Shown: positions 26,566 to 35,599 of the stretch, in pieces
Position numbering within the stretch: the first letter of the stretch is position 1
How the letters are laid out: each line of letters starts with the position of its first letter
Origin: Cellulomonas cellasea
GTDB taxonomy: Bacteria > Actinomycetota > Actinomycetes > Actinomycetales > Cellulomonadaceae
Reading direction: 5' to 3'
DNA: 64,000 nt
Assembly: GCF_030372105.1 (NCBI RefSeq)
Contig: NZ_JAUDBQ010000003.1
Location: forward strand, 124,001 to 188,000
Made by a program: the position numbers and the translations under genes
Notes under the pieces: model-generated
Database searches by the model: none
The model's input: the letters and a program-made list of their open reading frames with translations, nothing else
Told to the model about the DNA's origin: nothing

Positions 26566-27459
26566 TCAGGACAGCAGCCGGCCCCCGGTCGCGCCCAGCA
26601 CCTCCCCGGTGACGTAGCTCGACTCCTGCGAGGCGAAGAACACGTAGAGGGGCGCGAGCTCGGCCGGTTGCCCGGCCCGGCCCAGGGGCGTGTCCGCGCC
26701 GAACTGCTGGACCTTCTCCGCGGGCATCGTCGCGGGGATCAGCGGCGTCCAGATGGGCCCCGGGGCGACGGCGTTCACGCGGATGCCCTCCTCGGCGAGC
26801 TGCTGGGCCAGTCCCCGCGTGAAGTTGAGGATCCCGGCTTTCGTGGTGGCGTAGTCGAGGAGCTGCGGGCTCGGGTCGTAGGCCTGGATCGAGGTGGTGT
26901 TGATGATCGAGGCGCCCGCGCCCAGGTGTGCCAGAGCCGCCTTCGTGATCCAGAACATCGCATAGAGGTTCGTCTTGAGCACCCGGTCGAGCTGCTCGGT
27001 GGTGATGCCCCGCAGGCCCCCGTCCTGCGACATCTGGTAGGCGGCGTTGTTCACCAGGATGTCCAGGCCTGCGAACTCCCGTGCCACGCGCTCCACGAGG
27101 TCGACGCAGTGCGCCTCCTCCCGGATGTCGCCCGGCACGGCCAGCGCCCGCCGCCCCGCGGCCTCGACGAGCCGCACCGTCTCCTGGGCGTCCGACTCCT
27201 CCTCGGGCAGGTAGGAGATGGCGACGTCGGCGCCCTCGCGGGCGAACGCGATCGCCACGGCCCGCCCGATGCCGGAGTCCCCGCCGGTGATCAGCGCGCG
27301 ACGGCCCTCGAGCCGCCCCGAGCCGCGGTAGGAGTCCTCCCCGTGGTCGGGTCGCTGCCGCATCTGCGAGGTCCGGCCCGGGTGCTCGATCTGCTCAGGC
27401 GACTGCTCGGGCCGCGGGTGCTGGGTGGTCGGGTCCTGGGGGGTGTGCTGTTCTGCCAT
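26566..27459 (-). CDS. SDR oxidoreductase (glucose/ribitol dehydrogenase type)
   Basis: A 297-residue classical SDR with the extended Pro/Gln-rich N-terminus of the general-stress GsiB/YghA-like subgroup ('PEQSPEQIEHPGRTSQMRQRP'). The cofactor motif is 'RALITGGDSGIGRAVAIAFA'; 'ILVNNAAYQ' and the active site 'YATTKAGILNFTRGL' (Tyr and Lys both present) follow. C-terminal 'SSYVTGEVLGATGGRL' is typical. Substrate unknown; relatives are often stress-induced. It lies downstream of the sigma factor gene on the same strand, separated by 68 bases that contain a hairpin. Confidence 0.9.
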   Translation of the reverse strand: MAEQHTPQDPTTQHPRPEQSPEQIEHPGRTSQMRQRPDHGEDSYRGSGRLEGRRALITGGDSGIGRAVAIAFAREGADVAISYLPEEESDAQETVRLVEAAGRRALAVPGDIREEAHCVDLVERVAREFAGLDILVNNAAYQMSQDGGLRGITTEQLDRVLKTNLYAMFWITKAALAHLGAGASIINTTSIQAYDPSPQLLDYATTKAGILNFTRGLAQQLAEEGIRVNAVAPGPIWTPLIPATMPAEKVQQFGADTPLGRAGQPAELAPLYVFFASQESSYVTGEVLGATGGRLLS

Positions 27460-27507
27460 GCGACTTTCCTATCCCGGCGGCGCGCGCCTCACCACCGGGA
27501 GCAGGAC

Positions 27508-27524
27508 GCCCGTCCTGGACGGGC
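27508..27524 (-). terminator. Hairpin downstream of the sigma-factor gene
   Basis: GCCCGTCC and GGACGGGC flank a single T (six effective pairs with a 3-base loop). It lies 4 bases past the sigma-factor stop and lacks a T-run, so termination is only possible. Confidence 0.4.
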
Positions 27525-27527
27525 CGC

Positions 27528-28583
27528 TCAGTCCAAGTAGTCGCGCAGCACCTGGGAACGTGACGGGTGGCGCAGCTTCGACATGGTCTTGGACTCGATC
27601 TGCCGGATGCGCTCGCGGGTGACGCCGTAGACCGCGCCGATCTCCTCCAGGGTCCGCACGCGGCCGTCAGCCAGCCCGTAGCGCAGCGACACCACGCCCG
27701 CCTCCCGCTCGGACAATGTGTCGAGGATCCCGTTGAGCTGGTCGCGCAGCAGCCGGAACTGCACCACGTCGGCGGGGGCGATCGCCTCGGAGTCCTCGAT
27801 GAGGTCCCCGAACTCCGAGTCCCCCGTCTCGCCGAGCGGAGCCTGCAGCGAGATGGGGTCGCGCGCGTGCTTGAGCGCCGCCTCGACCTTCTCGGGTGTG
27901 AGGTCGAACTCGGCGGCGGTCTCCTCAGTGGTCGGCTCGCGGCCGAGCTCCTGGATCATCTGCTTCTGCCAGCGGGTGAGCTTGTTGATGAGCTCGACCA
28001 TGTGCACCGGGATGCGGATCGTGCGCGACTGGTCCGCCATGGCCCGGGTGATCGACTGGCGAATCCACCAGGTCGCATACGTCGAGAATTTGAAGCCCTT
28101 GCTGTAGTCGAACTTCTCGACCGCGCGAATCAGGCCGCCATTCCCCTCCTGGATGAGGTCGAGGAATGGCATGCCGCGCCCGGTGTAGCGCTTGGCGATC
28201 GACACGACGAGCCGCAGGTTGGCCTCGAGGAGGTGGTTCTTGGCGCGCCGGCCGTCCTGCGCGAGCCATTCGAGCTCGCGCCGGGTCGCACGGGTGGCGA
28301 TGTCCGGGTTCTCCAGCAGGTGGGTGGCGTACATGCCGACCTCGACGCGCCCGCCCAGGTCGACCTCCTGCGCGGCGTCGAGCAGCTTGACCCGGCCGAT
28401 CAGGCGCAGATAGTCCTTGACCGGATCGGCGGATGCCCCGGCGGTGTGGACCACGGGCGCGGGGTCGTCCTCCACGGACGCGTCGGAGAGGACGAAGCCG
28501 TGCGTGCTGTCGGGCTCGGTGGCGTCCGCCGCGGGGGCCTCCGCCACCTCGTCAACGTCCGCTTCTGCCAACGCGAGCCTCAT
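27528..28583 (-). CDS. RNA polymerase sigma-70 factor, group 1/2 (RpoD/SigB type)
   Basis: A 351-residue sigma factor. Region 1.2 begins with '[27 protein letters not shown]'. Region 2 includes '[23 protein letters not shown]' and the melting/-10 recognition helix '[17 protein letters not shown]'; region 4 has '[21 protein letters not shown]'. It recognises -10/-35 promoters as part of the holoenzyme. The lack of a long region 1.1 extension favours the non-essential group 2 SigB-type over the housekeeping factor. The start ATG has GAGAGGGG 10-11 bases upstream. The 415-base divergent region towards the ABC exporter is unusually AT-rich and structured. Confidence 0.93.
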   Translation of the reverse strand: MRLALAEADVDEVAEAPAADATEPDSTHGFVLSDASVEDDPAPVVHTAGASADPVKDYLRLIGRVKLLDAAQEVDLGGRVEVGMYATHLLENPDIATRATRRELEWLAQDGRRAKNHLLEANLRLVVSIAKRYTGRGMPFLDLIQEGNGGLIRAVEKFDYSKGFKFSTYATWWIRQSITRAMADQSRTIRIPVHMVELINKLTRWQKQMIQELGREPTTEETAAEFDLTPEKVEAALKHARDPISLQAPLGETGDSEFGDLIEDSEAIAPADVVQFRLLRDQLNGILDTLSEREAGVVSLRYGLADGRVRTLEEIGAVYGVTRERIRQIESKTMSKLRHPSRSQVLRDYLD

Positions 28584-28998
28584 GGTGGACCAGTCCCCTC
28601 TCGAAGAGAATCACCGCCACGACAAGCGGCGTGCATGCGCCTGTGGCCAACGGCGTCTTCCGTGAAAGAGGTCGCCGGGTGCGCAGATCCTCGTCGTGGG
28701 GACGGGCCGCAATGCGCGCTCATGATAACACAGCAGAAAACAGCAGCCCACTTCGGCATTCCATGGGAGCCCGACCGGATGGCCCATAGGAATGCCAGCG
28801 AATGGCATTGACCATCGCATTGGCGCGACAATTACGACCCCTGCGAAGAAATGTGAGCCGCGCACATTCGCGACGCCCCTCGGGCGCACCGGGGAGATCC
28901 GCTGTGGTCCGGCCCGTCGGCGCGACACCGCAGAATGGCTGTTCCGCCGTAGGCCCCCGCGCCCTCGCGCCCCACACCCGCAAGGAGTCCCCGCCACC
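28584..28998. other. Divergent intergenic region with alternative hairpins
   Basis: 415 bases between the sigma factor and ABC exporter. It is less GC-rich than the genes. GGCATTCCATGGG (28,755-28,767) can pair with CCCAT plus GGAATGCC (28,783-28,796, one bulged A). AATGCCA (28,791-28,797) can instead pair with TGGCATT (28,803-28,809) around a 5-base loop. No ORF is convincing. Confidence 0.5.
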
Positions 28999-30801
28999 GT
29001 GCGCAGCATCATCCGGGTCCTCAGCTCCACCCGAGAGCTGTGGCCCTTCTACCTCGGGATCATCGTGTGCTCGGTGGCGGTCACCGGCGCCGCCCTCCTG
29101 ACGCCGTTCGTCATCAAGGCCGCCACCGACCACGTCGTGGCGGTCAACCAGGGCACAGCCTCCGGCGTCGCCACGGTGGTGTGGCTGGCGGCGGCGCTGC
29201 TGGCCGCCGAGCTCGCGACCACGCTGCTGAGCAACATCGGCGGCTACCTCGGCGACACCATGGCCGCACGGCTCCGGGCGATCATGTCCGCGAGGTACTT
29301 CGCCAAGCTGCTCTCCCTGCCGCAGCGCTACTTCGACGACGAGCTGACGGGCGCGGTGATCAACCGGCTGTCGCGCTCCATCACGGAGGTCACCGGCTTC
29401 CTCAACATGTTCGCCAACATGTTCTTCCAGATGGTGCTCACGGTCGTGGCGGTGCTCGCGGTGACGGCCTACTACTCCTGGCCCATGGCCCTGTTGCTCG
29501 CGTCGATCTACCCGCTGTTCCTGTGGTTGACCACCAAGACCAGCACGCGTTGGCAGGCGTTCGAGTCGGAGAAGAACCGGGAGCTCGACCTCGCGGGCGG
29601 CCGCTTCGCGGAGGTCATCGGGCAGATCCGCGTCGTCAAGAGCTTCGTCCAGGAGCGCCGGGAGCTGGCCGGGTTCACCCGCCACTACGACAGCACCGTG
29701 CAGACCACGCGGGCGCAGTCCCGCTACTGGCACCAGATGGACGCGGGTCGCCGCGCCGTGCTGAACCTGCTGTTCTTCGGCATCTTCTCGATCTTGTTCG
29801 TGCAGACCGCGCGCGGGGCGTTCACCATCGGCGTGATGGTGCTGCTGATCCAGCTCGTCACGATGGCCCGGCAACCCGTGTTCTCCATGAGCCACGTGGT
29901 CGACGCGTCGCAGCGCGCCGTGGCCGGCAGTCGCGACTACTTCCGGGCGATGGACGAGCTGTCCGAGGCCGATGTCCTCCCGGCGCTACCCGGCGCGCCC
30001 GCGGCGGCCGGCGCCGTCGACCGCCGCTCGGCGGAGATCGAGTTGGACGGCGTGTCATTCGGGTACCCGGGCGGCGGGGACGTGCTGCGCGATCTGCGCT
30101 TCTCGATCCGGCCGGGCGAGCACATCGCCTTCGTCGGCGAGAGCGGCGGGGGCAAGACGACGCTGGTGAGCCTGCTCCTACGGCTGTACGCCCCGACGGC
30201 GGGGACCATCCGCATCGGCGGGAAGGACATCGCGGACCTGCCGCTCGAGGATCTGCGGGCGGGCATCGGCGTCGTCTTCCAGGATCCGTCGCTGTTCTCC
30301 GGGACGGTCCGGGAGAACATCGCCTACGGCCGGGCCGACGCGACCGACGAGGAGGTGGTCGCGGCCGCGCGGTCCGCCAACGCCCACGAGTTCATCAGCG
30401 CGTTCCCCCAGGGCTACGACTCCCCCATCGGGGAGCGCGGCCTCAAGCTGTCCGGCGGGCAGAAGCAGCGCATCGCCGTCGCCCGCGCGATGCTCAAGGA
30501 CGCGCCGATCCTGGTGCTCGACGAGGCGACCAGCTCCCTGGACTCGAGGTCGGAGCGCCTCGTGCAGCAGGGCCTCGACCGCCTGATGACGAACCGGACG
30601 ACGTTGATCATCGCGCACCGGCTGTCCACCATCTCCGCCGTGGACCGGATCGTCACGCTCAAGGACGGCCGGGTCGACGAGATCGGCAGCCCCGAGGAGT
30701 TGGCCGCCACGGACGGCATCTACGCCCAGCTGCTGGCGTTGCAGGCGTCGTCGACGAAGCGGGACCGCAAGAGGCTCCAGGAGTTCGACATCCGCGCCTG
30801 A
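28999..30801 (+). CDS. ABC exporter, fused membrane and ATPase domains (MsbA/MDR type)
   Basis: A 600-residue half-transporter. Six membrane helices occupy about residues 15-300 ('LWPFYLGIIVCSVAVTGAALL' first, 'LLFFGIFSILFVQTARGAF' near the last). The nucleotide-binding domain has Walker A 'GESGGGKTT', Q-loop 'VVFQDPSLFSG', signature 'LSGGQKQR', Walker B 'ILVLDEATSSLD' and the switch His in 'TLIIAHRLST'. It would work as a homodimer exporting lipids or drugs. The GTG start has AAGGAG 11 bases upstream. It converges with RNase J. Confidence 0.93.
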   Translation: MRSIIRVLSSTRELWPFYLGIIVCSVAVTGAALLTPFVIKAATDHVVAVNQGTASGVATVVWLAAALLAAELATTLLSNIGGYLGDTMAARLRAIMSARYFAKLLSLPQRYFDDELTGAVINRLSRSITEVTGFLNMFANMFFQMVLTVVAVLAVTAYYSWPMALLLASIYPLFLWLTTKTSTRWQAFESEKNRELDLAGGRFAEVIGQIRVVKSFVQERRELAGFTRHYDSTVQTTRAQSRYWHQMDAGRRAVLNLLFFGIFSILFVQTARGAFTIGVMVLLIQLVTMARQPVFSMSHVVDASQRAVAGSRDYFRAMDELSEADVLPALPGAPAAAGAVDRRSAEIELDGVSFGYPGGGDVLRDLRFSIRPGEHIAFVGESGGGKTTLVSLLLRLYAPTAGTIRIGGKDIADLPLEDLRAGIGVVFQDPSLFSGTVRENIAYGRADATDEEVVAAARSANAHEFISAFPQGYDSPIGERGLKLSGGQKQRIAVARAMLKDAPILVLDEATSSLDSRSERLVQQGLDRLMTNRTTLIIAHRLSTISAVDRIVTLKDGRVDEIGSPEELAATDGIYAQLLALQASSTKRDRKRLQEFDIRA

Positions 30802-30807
30802 ACGACG

Positions 30808-30839
30808 AGCGGCCCGCCCACGGGTGTGGACGGGCCGCT
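30808..30839. terminator. Bidirectional terminator between ABC exporter and RNase J
   Basis: AGCGGCCCG (30,808-30,816) pairs with CGGGCCGCT (30,831-30,839), 9 bases perfect, with an internal CCAC/GTGG pair in the loop. It sits in the 49-base gap between the two convergent stops. Confidence 0.7.
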
Positions 30840-30850
30840 GGCTCCGAGCG

Positions 30851-32539
30851 TTACGCGTCGACGGCGATGGCCACGACGACGGGCTCGCGGCGCGACCTGC
30901 GCTTGAGGTAGTTCGACACCGCGCCAGAGATGACGTGCTCGACCTTCTCGAGGTCGTCGATGCCCTGCGCGGCGGCCTTCGCCAGCGCGCGCTCCACCTC
31001 GGCGGAGGCGTTCTCCAGGTGGATCTCGTCGTGGACGAATCCGCGCGTGACGTACTCGAGCGGCTCGGCCAGCGTGTTCGTGGCCGGGTCGACGATGGCC
31101 AGCACCGTGACGAGCCCGCCGTCGCTGAGCCGGCGGCGCTCCTTGAGCGTGTCCTCGGTGGCCCGGCCGACAGTGTCGCCGTCCACGTAGACCAGGTCCG
31201 CCTGGACCTGGCCGGACAGCGTCGCCTTGCCCTTGACCAGGTCGATCGTGGACCCGTCGCGGGCGATGATCACGCGCTCCGGGTCGACGCCCGTGCGGAT
31301 CGCCAGCTCGGCGTTGGCGTGCAGGTGCTTCGACTCGCCGTGGTACGGCACGACGTTCTTCGGCTTGAGGATGTTGTAGCAGTACACGAGCTCGCCGGCA
31401 CTGGCGTGGCCGGAGACGTGGACCTTCGCGTTGCCCTTGTGGACCACGTTCGCGCCCAGGTCGGTGAGCTTGTTGATGATCCCGTAGATGGCGTTCTCGT
31501 TGCCGGGGATCAGCGAGCTGGCCATGAGCACCGTGTCGCCCGCGTTGAGGCGGATCTGGTGGTCGCCGTTGGCCATGCGCGACAGCGCCGCCATCGGCTC
31601 GCCCTGCGACCCGGTGCAGATCAGCGTGACCTTGTCATCCGGCATCGAGCTGAGCTTCTTGAAGTCCACGACCAGCCCCTGCGGGATGTTCAGGTACCCG
31701 AGCTCGCTGGCGATGCCCATGTTGCGGACCATCGAGCGCCCGACGAACGCGACCTTGCGGCCCGAGCGGTGCGAGGCGTCCAGCACCTGCTGGATGCGGT
31801 GCACGTGGCTCGCGAAGCTCGAGACGATGATGCGCTTGGGCGCCGTCGCGAACACGTTGTCGATGGCCGGCGCCAGGTCGCGCTCGGACATCATGAACCC
31901 GGGGACCTCGGCGTTCGTCGAGTCGGTCAGGACGAGGTCCAGCCCCTCCTCGCCGAGGCGGCCGAACGCGCGCAGGTCGGTCAGGCGCCCGTCCAGCGGG
32001 AACTGGTCCATCTTGAAGTCGCCCGTGGCCATGACCAGGCCGGCAGGCGTGCGGATCGCCACGGCCAGGCCGTCGGGGATGGAGTGGTTGACGGCGATGA
32101 ACTCCAGGTCGAACGGCCCGGACTTGTGCGCGTCACCGGCCTCGACGCGCACCGTGTTCGCCTTGATCTTGTGCTCCTGCAGCTTGGCGTTGATGAACGC
32201 CAGCGTGAGCTCGGAGCCGATGACGGGGATGTCGGGCCGCTCGCGCAGCAGGTACGGGACCCCGCCGATGTGGTCCTCGTGGCCGTGCGTCAGGACGATG
32301 CCGACGATGTCCTTCAGGCGGTGCCGGATGGACGAGAAGTCGGGGAGGATCACGTCGATCCCCGGCTGGGTCTCCTCGGGGAACAGGACGCCGCAGTCGA
32401 GCACGAGGATCTTGCCCCCGAACTCGAAGGTCGTCATGTTGCGGCCCACCTCGCCGACGCCGCCGAGCGGCGTGATGCGCAGGGCGCCACGCGGGACGGG
32501 CGGCGGGGAGGCCAGCTTCTTGGTGTGTGCAGATTGCAT
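30851..32539 (-). CDS. rnj: Ribonuclease J
   Basis: A 562-residue metallo-beta-lactamase/beta-CASP ribonuclease of normal length. 'LRITPLGGVGEVGRNMTTFEF' is the family opening; the metal-binding motif is 'VGIVLTHGHEDHIGGVPYLL' near residue 75-90; 'LVMATGDFKMDQFPLDGR', 'FASHVHRIQQVLDASHRSGRK' and 'HVSGHASAGELVYCYNILKP' are beta-CASP landmarks. RNase J has 5'-3' exonuclease and endonuclease activity in mRNA decay and rRNA maturation. The ATG at 32,539 has TGGAG 7 bases upstream. In many actinobacteria dapA precedes this gene; here it does not. A hairpin lies in its 5' leader. Confidence 0.95.
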   Translation of the reverse strand: MQSAHTKKLASPPPVPRGALRITPLGGVGEVGRNMTTFEFGGKILVLDCGVLFPEETQPGIDVILPDFSSIRHRLKDIVGIVLTHGHEDHIGGVPYLLRERPDIPVIGSELTLAFINAKLQEHKIKANTVRVEAGDAHKSGPFDLEFIAVNHSIPDGLAVAIRTPAGLVMATGDFKMDQFPLDGRLTDLRAFGRLGEEGLDLVLTDSTNAEVPGFMMSERDLAPAIDNVFATAPKRIIVSSFASHVHRIQQVLDASHRSGRKVAFVGRSMVRNMGIASELGYLNIPQGLVVDFKKLSSMPDDKVTLICTGSQGEPMAALSRMANGDHQIRLNAGDTVLMASSLIPGNENAIYGIINKLTDLGANVVHKGNAKVHVSGHASAGELVYCYNILKPKNVVPYHGESKHLHANAELAIRTGVDPERVIIARDGSTIDLVKGKATLSGQVQADLVYVDGDTVGRATEDTLKERRRLSDGGLVTVLAIVDPATNTLAEPLEYVTRGFVHDEIHLENASAEVERALAKAAAQGIDDLEKVEHVISGAVSNYLKRRSRREPVVVAIAVDA

Positions 32540-32943
32540 GTAGTGACTCCAGAGCAGGAGGGCGTTCGCCCTCGGATCGTTCAGGTCGAGGTGGCGCCGC
32601 GACGAGGGGCGGAGCCGGATGTGCAGGTGCGGCCGGGGCGGCGCGGATGTCGCGTCATCGAGGCCTGCCAGGCCCACAGGGCTGGACGGAGAGCCGACCG
32701 CCCGCGAGGTGCAGCACGTGCACGCGGCGTTCTGGCTCTGGCGTCGTGACCCATGTCGTGGTGAGAGAGGACCTGACGTACGTGTGGGGGCCCAGCTCGA
32801 CCCTGCGAGCCGGGGTGTGTCGCCCTACGGTACCCATTCAGTGTGAGATCCCGGACTTCGCCGGGCCGGAGCGCCCGACGGGACGGCCCTGCTGGCGCGA
32901 AATCAGGTGGACCGCATCGGGCCTCGCCTGCCTGGATGCGCCC
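32540..32943. other. Leader of RNase J and upstream region, no gene seen
   Basis: 404 bases. GAGGGCG (32,558-32,564) and CGCCCTC (32,567-32,573) form a tight hairpin 19 bases ahead of the RNase J ATG on the minus strand. The remainder contains ORF-like stretches in several frames without start signals or recognisable similarity. I see no other feature. Confidence 0.5.
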
Positions 32944-33501
32944 ATGACCACCATCGGCGCACCCGACCGTGACCGCCTCGAGCTGCTGCTGATCGGGGGC
33001 CGTTCCGGCGTGGGGAAGACGACAGTCGCCCACGAGCTCTCCGAGCAGTGGCAGCGCCGCGGTGTGGCGCACTGCCTCGTCGACGGCGACAACCTCGGCG
33101 CGGCGTATCCCAAGCCCGCCGACGACCCAGACGGCTCCGCCCTCACCGAGGCGAACCTGCGGGCTGTGTGGGAGAACTACGCCGCGGCGGGCCACCGCCG
33201 CCTGGTCTACGTGAACACCGTGAGCGTCCTCGAGCCGTCCATGGTGCTGCGGGCCATCGGCGGCTCGGCACGCGTCCACGGCGTGCTCCTCACCGCCACG
33301 GACGAGACCGCCCACGCGCGGCTGGCCCGCCGAGAAGTCGGCACGGCACTGGACCTCCACGTGCGGCGCAGCGGGACGATGGCCGCCCACCTCGACGAGC
33401 GCGCCGGCGACTGGGTGCTCCGCGTCCCCACCGACGGCAGGCTGGTCGCCGACATCGCCACCGCCATCTCGCGTGAGGTCCTCCTTCCCACGGCGCGATG
33501 A
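32944..33501 (+). CDS. P-loop kinase-like ATPase
   Basis: A 185-residue protein with a Walker A at the N-terminus, 'LLLIGGRSGVGKTTVAHEL', and a conserved Asp-rich second strand 'HCLVDGDNLGAAYPKP'. 'RRLVYVNTVSVLEPSMVLRAI' and 'VHGVLLTATDETAHARLARRE' (a lid-like Arg-rich helix) are as in small-molecule kinases of the gluconate/shikimate-kinase or CPT group. The substrate is unknown. A 17-base tandem repeat begins near the end of the coding sequence and includes the stop codon. No strong ribosome site precedes the ATG. Confidence 0.75.
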   Translation: MTTIGAPDRDRLELLLIGGRSGVGKTTVAHELSEQWQRRGVAHCLVDGDNLGAAYPKPADDPDGSALTEANLRAVWENYAAAGHRRLVYVNTVSVLEPSMVLRAIGGSARVHGVLLTATDETAHARLARREVGTALDLHVRRSGTMAAHLDERAGDWVLRVPTDGRLVADIATAISREVLLPTAR

Positions 33502-33523
33502 GACCTACGGCGCGATGAGACGC
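33490..33523. repeat. 17-base tandem duplication over the stop codon
   Basis: ACGGCGCGATGAGAC starts at 33,490 and again at 33,507, giving two adjacent 17-base units; the first contains the stop of the kinase-like gene. Confidence 0.7.
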
Positions 33524-33599
33524 ACACCGCCCATCCCGGACGAACCTCGCTAATCTGACGTCGCCCCCGCAGGTCCCCGCCACCTCTGGAAAGGCCGAG

Positions 33600-34091
33600 A
33601 TGACAGTCACCGACGACCTCCTCCGCAACGCCCAGCGCTACGCCGAGTCGTTCGACAAGGGGTCGCTGCCCCTGCCGCCCGCCCGGCACGTGGCGATCGT
33701 CGCGTGCATGGACGCGCGCCTGAACGTCTACGGGCTGTTCGGCCTCTCCGAAGGCGACGCGCATGTCATCCGCAACGCCGGTGGCGTGGTCACACAGGAC
33801 GAGCTCCGGTCGCTGGCCATCAGCCAACGGCTGTTGGGCACCCGCGAGATCGTGCTGGTCCACCACACGGACTGCGGGATGCTCACCTTCGAGGACGACG
33901 CGTTCCGGCTCGGCATCCAAGCCGAGACGGGCATCAAGCCGACCTGGGCGTCGGAGGCGTTCAGCGACCTGGACGCGGACGTGCGGCAGAACATCGCCCG
34001 CATCCGCGCCGAGTCCGCGATCCCGCACCGGGACGCGGTGCGCGGCTTCGTGTACGACGTCGCCACCGGGGGCCTGCGCGAGGTCGAGTGA
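33600..34091 (+). CDS. Beta-class carbonic anhydrase
   Basis: A 163-residue enzyme of the small beta class found in actinobacteria. It hydrates CO2 reversibly to bicarbonate. Zinc ligands are Cys36 in 'VACMDARLNV' and the His-x-x-Cys pair in 'VHHTDCGM' (His89, Cys92); Asp38 and Arg40 form the conserved catalytic dyad. 'HVIRNAGGVVTQDELRSLAIS' and 'LLGTREIVLVHHTDCGM' are typical. GGAAAGG lies about 6 bases before the ATG, and TAATCT at 33,551-33,556 is a good -10 candidate. Confidence 0.93.
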   Translation: MTVTDDLLRNAQRYAESFDKGSLPLPPARHVAIVACMDARLNVYGLFGLSEGDAHVIRNAGGVVTQDELRSLAISQRLLGTREIVLVHHTDCGMLTFEDDAFRLGIQAETGIKPTWASEAFSDLDADVRQNIARIRAESAIPHRDAVRGFVYDVATGGLREVE

Positions 34092-34102
34092 GGCCTAGCG
34101 CC

Positions 34103-35599
34103 TCATCCGATCGGCACGTCGCGCGCGTCCGCGAGCGCTGAGAACACCTCCCGCAGTTGCGGGTACAGCCGCTGCTGGACCTCGTACAGCGCGGTGTGGC
34201 GCGCGGCTGTCGCGGGGTCGGGACGCACGTCGTGGCCGTCCAGCAGTGGCCCCGCCGCCTGTGCGGCGGCCTGCTGGGGGGTCATGCCCGTCAGGTGCGA
34301 CCAGGCCAGCGCGGCGGCCCCGGCGGCGCTCGCCTCGCCGGCCGAGCAGACGTGCACCGGGCGCTGCGTGACGTCGCTGACGATGCGCACCCACAGCGGG
34401 CTGCGCGCCCCGCCGCCCACTGCCCGGATCTGCGTGACGGGCGTCCCGGTGGCCGCCTCGAGGCGCTCCAGGTGCAGCCGGAGCTCGTAGGCGACGCCTT
34501 CGAGGATCGACCGGTACAGGTGCGCGGCGGTGTGGCGTCCGTGCCAGCCGATGACGGCGCCCCGGGCCAGCGGGTCCCAGTGGGGAGTCTGCGCGGCGTT
34601 CCAGTAAGGCAGCGTGAGCAGCCCCTCGGCGCCGGGCGGGAGCGCGGCGGCGGCCTGCTCGAGGTCGGCGTCCCCGGCGAGCTGCTCGCGGCACCAGGTT
34701 GCGACGTAGGCGGCCGCGTTGAGGACCGTCTCGAGGGTGTGGTCGTGCGGCCCGATGCCGGCGAGGGTGCGGAACGCGGGGTCCCACCGGTAGCCGTCGG
34801 AGGCGACGCCGAGCACCATCGAGGTGCCCAGGTTGAGGTAGGCGATGCCCGGCTCGGATGCCCCGAGCGCGAGACCGGCGGCCTGCCCGTCCCCGATGCC
34901 GGAGAGCAGCGGCACGGGCGCGGGCAGCCCGAGGGCGGCGGCCACGTCGGGCAGGAGCATGCCGATCGGCTCGCCCGCCGGGACGAGGTCCGGCAACTGC
35001 GCGGAGCGGACCCCGGCGATGTCCAGGAGCTCGTTGGACCAGGTCCGCCGGGGCAGGTCGAACAGCCCGAGGGTGTCGGCGGACGCCGGGCTCGTCGCCC
35101 ATCGTCCGGTGAGGCGCAGGCTCAGGACTGCCTGCACGTCTCCGACGCGGGCGGCGTCGCGCAGCGTCTCCGGCTCGTGCCGGGCCAGCCAGGCGAGCTT
35201 GTAGATCGCGGGGGTGGTGTCGCCCGGCTTCCCGGACAGCTCGTGCACGCGGGCGGACCCGTGCTCGGCGATCTCGGCGTGCGCGCGGCCGTCGAGCCAC
35301 AGGATCGCGGGCCGCAGCGGCTGGTCGTCAGCGCCCAGGCACACGAACGTCTCGCGTTGGTGGGTCAGGCACAGCGCGGCCACCCGCCCGGGCTCGTCGA
35401 GCATGCCGACCGCCGCGGCGATCGCGTCCCGGGTGGCCGTCCACCACTCGGCAGCGTCCTGCTCATGCCAGGACGCCCGCGGTTGGACGGTCAGCAGCGG
35501 GCGCGACGCCGAGGCCGCCACCTGGCCGTCGGCCGTGGAGATGACGGCCTTCGCCGCGGTGGTGGAGCAGTCGACGGCGATGACGAGTGGCGCGTTCAC
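34103..35599 (-). CDS. FGGY-family carbohydrate kinase (xylulokinase-like)
   Basis: A 498-residue sugar kinase of the FGGY family with two ribonuclease-H-like domains: 'LVIAVDCSTTAAKAVISTADG' at the N-terminus (phosphate-binding), 'LCLTHQRETFVCLGAD', 'PAILWLDGRAHAEI', 'GIAYLNLGTSMVLGV' and, in domain II, 'IRAVGGGARSPLWVRIVSDV'. It phosphorylates a ketose or polyol using ATP in the cytosol; which sugar is not clear. The GTG start overlaps the stop of the upstream dehydrogenase gene by 4 bases (GTGA), so the two are coupled and probably act in one pathway: polyol to ketose, then phosphorylation. Confidence 0.9.
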   Translation of the reverse strand: MNAPLVIAVDCSTTAAKAVISTADGQVAASASRPLLTVQPRASWHEQDAAEWWTATRDAIAAAVGMLDEPGRVAALCLTHQRETFVCLGADDQPLRPAILWLDGRAHAEIAEHGSARVHELSGKPGDTTPAIYKLAWLARHEPETLRDAARVGDVQAVLSLRLTGRWATSPASADTLGLFDLPRRTWSNELLDIAGVRSAQLPDLVPAGEPIGMLLPDVAAALGLPAPVPLLSGIGDGQAAGLALGASEPGIAYLNLGTSMVLGVASDGYRWDPAFRTLAGIGPHDHTLETVLNAAAYVATWCREQLAGDADLEQAAAALPPGAEGLLTLPYWNAAQTPHWDPLARGAVIGWHGRHTAAHLYRSILEGVAYELRLHLERLEAATGTPVTQIRAVGGGARSPLWVRIVSDVTQRPVHVCSAGEASAAGAAALAWSHLTGMTPQQAAAQAAGPLLDGHDVRPDPATAARHTALYEVQQRLYPQLREVFSALADARDVPIG

